Source: Planctomycetota bacterium
Lineage (GTDB): Bacteria; Planctomycetota; Planctomycetia; Pirellulales; Pirellulaceae
Length of the DNA stretch: 37,069 bases
Direction: 5' to 3'
Assembly: GCA_026692905.1 (NCBI GenBank)
Contig: JAPLNL010000125.1
Coordinates: 1 to 37,069 of the forward strand
A program made the position numbers and the translations under genes. Positions 7,113 to 14,868 of the stretch are shown in pieces (position 1 is the stretch's first letter; each line of letters opens with the position of its first letter). The notes under the pieces are model-generated. The model was not told the DNA's origin. It searched no databases and saw only the letters and a program-made list of their open reading frames with translations.

Positions 7113-8423
7113 ATGAGCTCCAAGTCCATCATGAATCTATTGCGCGGCGTATGTTTCGCTGGGGCAGTTGTTGCCGGGACTAGCGCAGTCCAAGCGCAGA
7201 CTTTTGGTGTCGAGCTTCACAACACGCTGATGCCAGCTTCCGGTGCGATGGGCGGAGTCAGCATCGCCCGACCCCAAGATTTCTTGTCTGGAATCAATGG
7301 GAACCCTGCCTCTCTCACGCAATTCCGAGGGACTCAGTTCACATTTAGCGGAGCATGGGCGGAAGGAACGTTTAATCAAACTCAAACCGGTGGCATACCG
7401 ATTGGCCCCTTGCCATTGATTACCCCATTCTCCGCCAAGTCTTCGGCGCCAGGTTCTGCGGTAGCCAATATTGGTGTCTCGCAAGATCTCAGTGAGCTTG
7501 GGTTGCCCGCCACGCTTGGAGTCGGTTTCGTTACGACTAGCGGTGCTTTGACGAACTATTCGCAAGTCCCTGCAAGCAACGGGACAGGTACTGGTTTATT
7601 TGTTTTTAATCTGCCCGTTTCTCTCGGCGTCGACTTGACGGAAAGCTGGTCTATCGGCATGAGCGTTGCGCTGGGCATCGGTATTTACGATGCTCCATTT
7701 GCCGGTATTAGCAATATGGTGATGGACTACGCGCTGCGTGGTACGCTTGGTACCAACTACAAACTCAACGACTGCAATACGATCGGCGGTTATTATCAAA
7801 CGAAGCAGAATTTCAATTTTCAAAACGGCATCATTATCCTTCCGGGCCCGAATCAAATCCCCATTGATGTCGCGCTGGACATGCCAGAAAATTTAGGTTT
7901 GGGTTTTGCAAACACCGCATTGATGGACGGGAAGTTGCTTTTGGGTGTCGATCTCCTCTACAAATTATGGGAGAACACGGACACGTTTGGCGCTATCTAT
8001 GACAACCAATTTGTTGCCCAATTTGGTAGCCAACTTTCCGTCGGCAAGTATCGTTTTCGATCGGGTTATGCATGGGCTGAGAATCCGATCAATCAATCAC
8101 CTGGGCTGAATATCGGTGGCGTGACACAAGAGCTTCGAGCTGTCCGCTATACGCAGGGGCTGCTCGCGGTCACGTCCCAGCACCGCCTTTCTGGTGGTGT
8201 TGGCATACAAGACTTTCTTCCTGGAATCGACATGGATGTGATGGCTGGCGGGATGTTGAAGAGCAGCGAGCAGCTTGGTGATTTCACCTCCACCTCGATT
8301 GCGAGCTACTGGATCGGTGCAGGCATGACGTGGCGATTTGGACGAGGATCATGCGATCGTTTGAACATCCCGAACCAATGGTGCAATGCAAACAACCAAG
8401 TCGCAGATTCGCCGGTCCATTGA
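7113..8423 (+). CDS. FadL/OmpP1-type outer-membrane transport protein
   Basis: The protein has 436 residues. I chose ATG 7113 over ATG 7107 because GAGG at 7101-7104 is 8 nt from the former but only 2 nt from the latter. The signal peptide is LLRGVCFAGAVVAGTSAVQA, cleaved before QTFGVE. After it comes the FadL-like start: an 'ASGAMGGVSIA' segment and 'INGNPASLTQFRGTQF', matching the NPA-containing N-terminal hatch of the family. The rest is alternating polar and aromatic beta strands, ending in GAGMTWRFG plus a short Cys-containing tail (CDRLNIPNQWC). FadL proteins carry hydrophobic compounds across the outer membrane. Its place between FGE and the sulfatases suggests uptake of a hydrophobic sulfated or desulfated compound (inference). 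Confidence 0.8.
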   Translation: MSSKSIMNLLRGVCFAGAVVAGTSAVQAQTFGVELHNTLMPASGAMGGVSIARPQDFLSGINGNPASLTQFRGTQFTFSGAWAEGTFNQTQTGGIPIGPLPLITPFSAKSSAPGSAVANIGVSQDLSELGLPATLGVGFVTTSGALTNYSQVPASNGTGTGLFVFNLPVSLGVDLTESWSIGMSVALGIGIYDAPFAGISNMVMDYALRGTLGTNYKLNDCNTIGGYYQTKQNFNFQNGIIILPGPNQIPIDVALDMPENLGLGFANTALMDGKLLLGVDLLYKLWENTDTFGAIYDNQFVAQFGSQLSVGKYRFRSGYAWAENPINQSPGLNIGGVTQELRAVRYTQGLLAVTSQHRLSGGVGIQDFLPGIDMDVMAGGMLKSSEQLGDFTSTSIASYWIGAGMTWRFGRGSCDRLNIPNQWCNANNQVADSPVH

Positions 8424-8550
8424 GTTTGAGCGCCCCGGCCTTAACTGCGGAGCAGTGGCATTTGATAGCCACGGATGAAGTCCTCATCTTTACCCACAAC
8501 TTTTTGATTTTGCTCCCCTCGCCCCTTTTAGGGAACGCTGTGAAGCATTT

Positions 8551-8620
8551 TGTAGCGAAACTCGTCAAGAGTTTCGGTGGTTTATGCAATGCAGCCGAAA
8601 GTCTTGACGACTTTCGCTGC
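8551..8620. repeat. REP/BIME-like pair of inverted hairpins with covarying stems
   Basis: Hairpin 1 (8554-8577) is GTAG, then CGAAACTC, a GTCAA loop, and GAGTTTCG. Hairpin 2 (8595-8618) is an inverted copy with stem CGAAAGTC/GACTTTCG. The single C-G pair differs as G-C, so pairing is kept. The plan of a GTAG-like tetranucleotide, a palindrome and an inverted partner is that of REP/BIME elements. Confidence 0.6.
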
Positions 8621-8664
8621 AGATTCGCGATTTTATCGCAGATGCAATTCTGCCAAAGACCACT

Positions 8665-8838
8665 TTAATCGATGGTTTGAAGTCCCGTGCATGTGGCGAT
8701 GCGTCGCTCGATCTCTTTTGCGAGTCGTTGTGTTTCTTTTCCAATGCCAACGGCCATGGATCGGTTCTCCAGCAACAGCGGCCATAGGCAGCGGTGGTAG
8801 TCATCAACTTTACTGCTTCGAATTTTCCGATGTTTCAT
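8665..8838 (-). CDS. Possible small hypothetical protein (57 aa)
   Basis: A minus-strand frame begins ATG at 8838 and reads MKHRKIRSSKVDDYHRC, then a leucine-rich stretch, and ends with KEIERRIATCTGLQTID. Composition is protein-like, with a basic start and a predicted helix, and a weak GGA lies upstream of the ATG. I recognise no family. It may be a remnant or chance frame; evidence is thin. Confidence 0.2.
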   Translation of the reverse strand: MKHRKIRSSKVDDYHRCLWPLLLENRSMAVGIGKETQRLAKEIERRIATCTGLQTID

Positions 8839-9028
8839 TCGTCAATCCAAAATCAACCCAGCAACGAATCGACAGGAAGGTTTCCGACAAATCGAGGGCG
8901 TTCGACCAAGGGTGTGTTGATCTTTCGGGAACATTGCATCAGGACGGAATCGATTTTCGAAGGAAATGAGCTATGCTATGGTGAAAGTGTAAAGATGGTG
9001 GCTCCCTCCCTTTTTCCTGGAGTGATTA

Positions 9029-10750
9029 ATGAAATTATCGTTTTTATTCTCAAAAACCTTTTTTACGGTAGCCATAGGCGCCGCGTTTGGGTTCGGGGTT
9101 GCTTCGGGCCCAATCGAATTCCCAAAGAATGCGGTCGTTGCGGCAGACCCACCTGAAACAAGGGCAGCGAGTTCGGTTCAACTAACCGACGAAACAACCT
9201 CCCCGACCAAATTAACCGATGCCGATAAAGCAATCTTGGCGAAACACAATCGACTTGTTTCCACAACTGCAGCTCAAAAAGGGAAAAAACCGAATTTCTT
9301 GATCATCTGGGGCGATGACATTGGATGGAACAATCCCAGCGCCTACAACCGTGGGATGATGGGCTATAGCACACCGAATATCGATCGAGTGGCCAAGGAA
9401 GGTGGACTGTTTACCGATTGGTATGGACAGCAGTCGTGCACCGCCGGACGTGCAGCGTTTATCACTGGCCAGAGTCCATTCCGCACAGGTTTGCTCAAGG
9501 TTGGTCTCCCTGGCGCCAAAGAAGGTTTATCCGAGAAAGACCCAACTATTCCTGAGTTGCTGAAAAATCATGGTTACATGACTGCACAGTATGGCAAGAA
9601 CCACTTAGGTGACCGCGATGAGCACTTGCCTTCCAATCACGGCTTCGACGAATTCTATGGCAACCTTTATCACTTGAATGCAGAACAGGAGCCTGAGCAT
9701 CCAGACTACTTCAAGAATCCTGAGCTTAAAAAAGCGTTTGGCCCCCGTGGTGTCATTAAGTCGTATGCCGGGGGCAAGATCACGGATACGGGGCCGTTAA
9801 CGATCGAACGCATGAAGATAGTTGATGAAGAGGTCACCAACGGTGCAATAGACTTCATGGACCGCGCAGTGAAAGCCGATAAACCGTTCTTTCTATGGTG
9901 GAACTCAACTCGTATGCACATTTGGACTCACCTAAAGAAGGAGTCTGAGGGCAAGACCGGACTGGGCATCTATCCGGACGGAATGGTCGAACATGATGGT
10001 CACGTTGGGCAAGTTCTTGACAAGCTTGAAAAGCTCGGCGTTGCTGACAACACGATGGTGATGTACTCGACCGATAACGGTGCCGAATGCTTCTCGTGGC
10101 CGGACGGCGGCAGCACTCCGTTTCGCAATGAAAAGAATTCGAACTGGGAAGGCGGCTACCGAGTTCCTTGTATGATTCGATGGCCAGGCATGATCAAACC
10201 TGGGACCGTTTTCAACGGCATTTGTTCTCATGAAGATATGCTTCAAACTATCCTTGCAGCGGCCGGCGAACCGGACGTGAAAGAAAAGCTTATGAAGGGG
10301 CATAAGGCGAATGGGAAAGAATTCAAGGTAATGGTGGATGGCTACAACTTGATCCCGTATTTCCGCGGCGAAGTGAAGGACTCTCCTCGTCAAGAGTTCT
10401 TTTATTGGACTGATGATGGAAGCTTGGCAAATCTTCGATACAACCGATGGAAGGTAGTGTTCATGGAGCAACGTGGACACGGGCTCGAAGTTTGGCAGGA
10501 ACCCTTGATAACACTACGGTTTCCGAAACTGTTCTGTCTTCGAACCGATCCATTCGAGCGTGCCGATCACGAGGCAGGGGACTACGATCGATGGCGCGTG
10601 GACCATGCGTTCGTGCTACTTCCAGCGATCGCCTTCGTCAGCCAACATTTGGAAACCTACAAGGCATTTCCACCACGGCAAAAGCCGGGGAGTTTCAATC
10701 TAGATCAAGTCCTACAGAAGCTCCAAGAGGGCGGCGGAGCGAGCCGATAG
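9029..10750 (+). CDS. Sulfatase (Cys-type arylsulfatase family), paralogue 1
   Basis: The protein has 573 residues, with ATG at 9029 and GGAG 7 nt upstream. The N-terminus (MKLSFLFSKTFFTVAIGAAF) is a signal or anchor segment. Residues about 62-80 (LTDADKAILAKHNRLVS) form a linker conserved in paralogue 2. The alkaline-phosphatase-fold sulfatase domain starts at NFLIIWGDDIGW (metal-binding Asp96 and Asp97). Cys137 lies in SCTAGRAAF, the C-x-A-x-R motif that FGE converts to formylglycine. GKNHLGD (Lys and His), NSTRMHIWTH and YSTDNGAE (metal-binding Asp-Asn) follow. It hydrolyses sulfate esters in the periplasm or outside the cell; the substrate cannot be read from sequence. FGE is encoded 2.4 kb upstream. 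Confidence 0.93.
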   Translation: MKLSFLFSKTFFTVAIGAAFGFGVASGPIEFPKNAVVAADPPETRAASSVQLTDETTSPTKLTDADKAILAKHNRLVSTTAAQKGKKPNFLIIWGDDIGWNNPSAYNRGMMGYSTPNIDRVAKEGGLFTDWYGQQSCTAGRAAFITGQSPFRTGLLKVGLPGAKEGLSEKDPTIPELLKNHGYMTAQYGKNHLGDRDEHLPSNHGFDEFYGNLYHLNAEQEPEHPDYFKNPELKKAFGPRGVIKSYAGGKITDTGPLTIERMKIVDEEVTNGAIDFMDRAVKADKPFFLWWNSTRMHIWTHLKKESEGKTGLGIYPDGMVEHDGHVGQVLDKLEKLGVADNTMVMYSTDNGAECFSWPDGGSTPFRNEKNSNWEGGYRVPCMIRWPGMIKPGTVFNGICSHEDMLQTILAAAGEPDVKEKLMKGHKANGKEFKVMVDGYNLIPYFRGEVKDSPRQEFFYWTDDGSLANLRYNRWKVVFMEQRGHGLEVWQEPLITLRFPKLFCLRTDPFERADHEAGDYDRWRVDHAFVLLPAIAFVSQHLETYKAFPPRQKPGSFNLDQVLQKLQEGGGASR

Positions 10751-11082
10751 GTTGGCTTGATCTCACCGTCGCGTAACGGATACGCTTTCGCAAGCTGCCG
10801 GTTCTTAATGGACCGGCAGCTCCATTGCGGTGGCTTCTTATTGAGCATGAGTCGCCAGCTTGGGCGGAAAAGCGAATCGGTCAATTCGGCAATTTTTTAG
10901 CCGCACCGTTCGACCATTTTTTCTCTTCACGGGTGCTGGAACTGCTTTGGCAAATTTTCTGCACGACCGGACCGCTGAGCTTCTCGAAACATTCTTTTCT
11001 GAGGGATGCCTTTTTCCAAATTGCTGAGTTAGAATACGCCCAAATCGTTTCGACTTGTTCCCCTCTTTTCCTAGTGAGCACT
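10751..11082. other. Intergenic region with a 10-bp inverted repeat
   Basis: AGCTGCCGGT (10793-10802) and ACCGGCAGCT (10812-10821) form a perfect stem around a 9-nt loop. No T tract follows on either strand, so terminator function is uncertain. An open frame continuous with the second sulfatase runs through much of this gap, but nothing in it resembles the paralogue. Confidence 0.5.
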
Positions 11083-12849
11083 ATGAAACTATCAAGTTTT
11101 TTTTCCAAAACCCTTTTGACGGTAATGATAGGTGCCGCTTTGGGTTACTCGGCTGCCAACAGCCGGTTTGAGTTCCCGAGCAACAAAGCTGTCGCACTTG
11201 ACTCTCCGACCGTGAAGGCGTCCGGTACGACGCTTTCCGAAGGTGACGATGAAACAACTCGCCAGAATGATCTCACTGACGATGACAAGCTAGCGCTCGC
11301 AAAACACAATCGACTGGTATCGACAGCGGCTGCACAGTCCGGCAAAAAACCGAATATTATCGTCCTGTGGGGTGATGATATCGGTGTTCACAATATTAGT
11401 GCCTACAATCACGGGATCATGGGCTATCAAACGCCTAACATTGATCGAATTGCAAAAGAGGGCGCTCTATTCACTGATTCCTACTCGCAGCAAAGTTGTA
11501 CTGCTGGACGCGCATCTTTCATTCTCGGACAGCATCCATTTCGAACTGGCCTGCTAACCATCGGTATGCCCGGCAGCTCGCAGGGCATTCCTGATTGGTC
11601 TCCGACCATTGCCGACCTCATCAAGGAGCAAGGTTACGCGACAGGTCAGTTCGGCAAGAACCACCTAGGCGACCAGGATAAACACTTGCCTACGATGCAT
11701 GGATTCGATGAGTTCTTTGGTAATCTCTATCACCTCAATGCCGAAGAAGAACCAGAGACCTATTACTATCCAAAAGATCCCGAATTCAAAAAGAAGTATG
11801 GACCGCGTGGCGTTCTCCATTGCAAGGCAGACGGCAAAGGCGGCCAAACCATCGAAGACACTGGAGCACTCACCCGAAAGCGTATGGAAACGATCGATGA
11901 AGAAGTGCACGCCAAAGCGATGGACTTCCTCGATCGCAACGCCAAGGCGAAGAAGCCATTCTTTATGTGGTACAACAGCACCCGTATGCACGTTTGGACA
12001 CACCTCAAGAAGGAATCCGAAGGCAAGACCGGCATCGGACTTTATCCAGATGGAATGGTCGAGCATGACGGCTTCGTCGGCCAAGTTCTAAAGAAGCTCG
12101 ACGACCTGGGCTTAGCAGAAAACACGATTTTGGTTTATGGCACCGACAACGGCGCCGAATCAGGGTCATGGCCAGATGGCGGAATCACTCCGTTCCACGG
12201 CGAAAAAGGAACCACATGGGAAGGTGGTATGCGGGTGCCTATGCTCGTCCGCTGGCCCGGCGTGATCAAACCAGGTACGCTCGTCAATGAGATCTTCTCC
12301 CAAGAGGACTGGATGCCAACTCTGCTAGCCGCCGCTGGAGAGCCTAACGTGGTTGAAAAGCTCAAGAAAGGTTACAAGGCAAATGGCAAGACGTTCAAGG
12401 TTCATGCCGACGGCTATAACTTCTTGCCTTACTTCAAAGGTGAAGTGAAAAAGGGACCACGCGAGCAGATCCTTTACTTCGGTGCAGGTGGTGAGTTGAA
12501 CGCAGTTCGTTGGAACGACTGGAAAGTTAACTTCGGGGTCGTGAATGGAAACATTGCTACTGGGATCCGCGAAGTGCCAGGTTGGCCGATGATCGTGCAC
12601 CTCAAGGCGGACCCATATGAGAAGATGCCTCACGAGTCCGGCATGTACATGCGTTGGTATGCGGACAACATTTGGTTGTTCATTCCTGTTCAAGAGCAGA
12701 TTAAGAAATTCTTAATGACCATTCCGGAGTTTCCGTTCCAAGAAGGTGGGAACTTGAGCGCTGGCAATATCAATTACGGAACGCTCAAGGCTGCTGCAGC
12801 TCTCAAGCGATTGAATGAATTCGAGACCATTGGTGCGCCAAGAAACTAA
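11083..12849 (+). CDS. Sulfatase (Cys-type arylsulfatase family), paralogue 2
   Basis: The protein has 588 residues from ATG 11083. I prefer this start to an in-frame one 86 codons upstream because MKLSSFFSKTLLTVMIGAAL matches the leader of paralogue 1 almost residue for residue. The domain order is the same: the KHNRLVS linker, NIIVLWGDDIG, SCTAGRASF (formylglycine Cys139), GKNHLGD, NSTRMHVWTH, YGTDNGAE. The two diverge most in the leader-linker region and the C-terminal quarter, where substrate specificity usually lies, so they may act on related but different sulfate esters. Adjacent tandem placement indicates duplication. A strong terminator lies about 40 bp after the stop. Confidence 0.93.
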   Translation: MKLSSFFSKTLLTVMIGAALGYSAANSRFEFPSNKAVALDSPTVKASGTTLSEGDDETTRQNDLTDDDKLALAKHNRLVSTAAAQSGKKPNIIVLWGDDIGVHNISAYNHGIMGYQTPNIDRIAKEGALFTDSYSQQSCTAGRASFILGQHPFRTGLLTIGMPGSSQGIPDWSPTIADLIKEQGYATGQFGKNHLGDQDKHLPTMHGFDEFFGNLYHLNAEEEPETYYYPKDPEFKKKYGPRGVLHCKADGKGGQTIEDTGALTRKRMETIDEEVHAKAMDFLDRNAKAKKPFFMWYNSTRMHVWTHLKKESEGKTGIGLYPDGMVEHDGFVGQVLKKLDDLGLAENTILVYGTDNGAESGSWPDGGITPFHGEKGTTWEGGMRVPMLVRWPGVIKPGTLVNEIFSQEDWMPTLLAAAGEPNVVEKLKKGYKANGKTFKVHADGYNFLPYFKGEVKKGPREQILYFGAGGELNAVRWNDWKVNFGVVNGNIATGIREVPGWPMIVHLKADPYEKMPHESGMYMRWYADNIWLFIPVQEQIKKFLMTIPEFPFQEGGNLSAGNINYGTLKAAAALKRLNEFETIGAPRN

Positions 12850-12886
12850 CGGCACGATTGAAAGTTTTTTCAAGCCTGTAGAACAG

Positions 12887-12921
12887 CCACCCGCGACCTT
12901 CGTTGCGGGTGGTTTCTTTTT
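12887..12921 (+). terminator. Rho-independent terminator after sulfatase 2
   Basis: CCACCCGC (12887-12894) pairs with GCGGGTGG (12905-12912) around a 10-nt loop, followed by TTTCTTTTTT. It ends the sulfatase transcript just before the convergent porin pseudogene. Confidence 0.85.
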
Positions 12922-12975
12922 TGTCTAATGAACTGGTGTTCGCCTTAACGAGGTGACCAGGCTCTGGTTCTCGCT

Positions 12976-14099
12976 TTAGAACGTTGCATTCATCCTCAAA
13001 CCGTAAACGAAGGCGTCGTTTGCAAGAGCACTGGCGTCTGCCTTCAGATACTGGACGTCCGGTATAACAGCACACCAAGGAGTAACCTGGAAACTATAAA
13101 AGGATTCGACACCCGTTCCATCGCGTGGTCCAAAGAGTGCTTGTGGGATCGGACCAAATTGATTGCTTGCCCCGACGTAGTACCAACCGAGACCAAATTT
13201 ATCCCCGCGTTTCTGTCCCATTGGGCTATAACCACCCAGTCCAGCACTTAAGAAATATCGTAATGGCGTTGGATTTCCATCACTGATCGACCCGCGTCCG
13301 AAGAGCCCCCAGCCACGGTTCGTGTCGTTTCCATATTGCACGAGATACTGGTCTCCACCGCAGTACAGCGTGTACGAATTAGGAAGGGTTGGAAAGCCAG
13401 GCACGGTAGGTTCTGGATATACGCCAGGCGGTGGCTCATTGAACCTGAGATCGGTTAGGTCCTTGTGTTTCCAAAGGCCGCCTGCATGAACCTCACCCTT
13501 CCGATCGAATAGATTGGTGTTCACTTTCAATTCGCTGCCAACGATAACACCCTTGGAGAAAAGGTCTCCGCTGGCGGCAATGCGCCTGTTCGTAGCGACA
13601 CGTTGCCCCATTCTCCATACCAGTGTTCTGTGCGTACAAGCAATGTTCCTTTTGGTAATCCTCCAAACTTCTCTAGGTCAAATATGAGATCATACTCGCC
13701 ACGCCCTGTGTATTTGAAAGTATCCCCAAGCCCCAAAAGTGGTACGGGTAGTGGCGTGTTCACTCCGCCATCGACTCCAAATGCAAAATGAGTCGATCGA
13801 CCAGCAAACGTAATCCCCGATTCCTTTAATGCGGTTCGTCGCCCACCCCAGTCACCTGTCAGCGTATCGCGATTCCAAATACTTTTAGAGCCTGCACCGT
13901 TGGAGAATCCATCGCAGCTTCCGTTGGTATCCTCGCAGTTGCTGTTGATGGGAAGCCCTTCACCATTGGCAGTCCCCACGGTATTGTCACAATGGACTTG
14001 TTCCTGTGCGGAAGCAATTCCCAACAAAGGAATGTACGTTTGCGATGATAGCAGCGACGCTGCAATAAGAAAGCGAAGTCGCTTTTTTGTGAGCAGCAT
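12976..14099 (-). pseudogene. OprB-type carbohydrate porin, broken by an internal out-of-frame deletion
   Basis: Two overlapping minus-strand frames together make an OprB-like porin. The first (14099 to 13527) carries a signal peptide, WNRDTLTGDWGGRRTALKES, an extracellular-like loop and TLLVRTEHWYGEWGN. The second, in another frame from about 13580 to 12976, carries SKGVIVGSELKVNTN, DQYLVQYGNDTNRGWGLFG, FGLGWYYVGAS and the C-terminal VYGLRMNATF, ending in Phe as outer-membrane proteins do. Compared with the intact 443-residue homologue at 28953-30284, about 110 residues between 'GALPP' and 'SKGVIVGSEL' are missing and the frame changes at about 13569-13580. A working porin is unlikely. Confidence 0.85.
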
Positions 14100-14342
14100 G
14101 GTTCGAGTCCCTTAACGATTCGTCAGAGGATGAACTCGGCAACTTCGTTTACCGATTAGCCATCTCTGCAGTTTTATTGCTTTCGGGGCCGTGGGTATCT
14201 TCCATTGACTCAAAAGATTCAATAGGGTGCTTCGAGGAAGTCTTCATTTGAAATCCCCCGAACAACCGGCAAAGCCTTGCAAATATTCATTTAAGCTAGC
14301 GATAGATCGAGTCTAAATCGTGTTCACTTTGGTAGCGGAACT

Positions 14343-14690
14343 GCGCACGACGCGCAAGTCTTGAAGTTGCATAAATTTGGCATGAAAGGCCGACATATCC
14401 CTAGCCGTGGCTGATAAGCCACGGTGTGAAGCCATATCATTTTGATTTTGCTCCCCTCGCCCCTCTTAGGGGAGAGGGGCTGGGGGCGAGGGGTTTTGCA
14501 CTACGATATGATTGAGATTTTGACTTCGCTATCAATTCCAGATTGAATCAAAATGTGGGTAAAGATGAGGCTGATAAGCCACGGTGTGAAGCCCCATCGC
14601 AAGTCCGGTGCCTCACGGCACCGGCAAAGGATGTGTCGAGCCTTAGGCTCTTAATGCAAATAGTGCAACTTCAAAAATTGCGCGTCGTGC
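14343..14690. mobile_element. MITE-like element with about 27-bp terminal inverted repeats
   Basis: The left end (14343-14372) contains GCACGACGCGCAA plus TTGAAGTTGCA. The right end (about 14662-14690) is its near-exact inverse, TGCAACTTCAA then TTGCGCGTCGTGC. Inside are a 23-bp direct repeat (14411-14433 and 14571-14593, exactly 160 bp apart), a GC-rich hairpin CCCCTCGCCCC...GGGGCGAGGGG (14453-14493) and a GCCGGTGCC-like palindrome near 14610-14630. No transposase is encoded. The internal pieces recur at 1603 and 8482-8535. I did not find a clear target-site duplication. Confidence 0.55.
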
Positions 14691-14844
14691 TACGGTGACA
14701 ATTCATTTCACTAGCTTGCGCGTCGTGCTACGGTGACAATTCATTTCACTAGCTTGCGCGTCGTGCTACGGTGACAATCCATTTCACTAGCTTGCGCGTC
14801 GTGCTACGGTGACAATCCATTTCACTAGCTTGCGCGTCGTGCTA
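14680..14844. repeat. Tandem array of a 38-bp repeat (4.3 copies)
   Basis: The unit begins GCGCGTCGTGCTACGGTGAC and ends TTTCACTAGCTT. Four full copies run 14680-14831, then 13 bp of a fifth. Copies 1 and 2 have AATTCAT while copies 3 and 4 have AATCCAT, so the array grew by stepwise copying. The first unit overlaps the right end of the MITE-like element, and the array stops 25 bp before the OprP-type porin's stop codon. Confidence 0.9.
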
Positions 14845-14868
14845 GGTATATCGGAACCCGCCGCTCGC

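Larger units (their letters stand above)
8424..9028. other. Intergenic region with repeat fragments
   Basis: It contains an inverted copy of GGGTAAAGATGAGG (8482-8495). Next to it is TTTTTGATTTTGCTCCCCTC plus GCCCC, which recurs inside the MITE-like element at about 14441-14461. It also contains the two REP-like hairpins at 8551-8620. A promoter for the first sulfatase should lie in the last 100 bp. One doubtful small minus-strand frame (8665-8838) is listed separately. Confidence 0.45.

Noticed and set aside
10825-11082. An 86-residue upstream extension of sulfatase 2
   Set aside because: The internal Met at 11083 opens a leader matching paralogue 1, while the extension has no signal peptide or similarity.
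14680-14844. 38-bp tandem repeats considered as a CRISPR array
   Set aside because: The units are directly adjacent with no unique spacers, and no cas gene is present.
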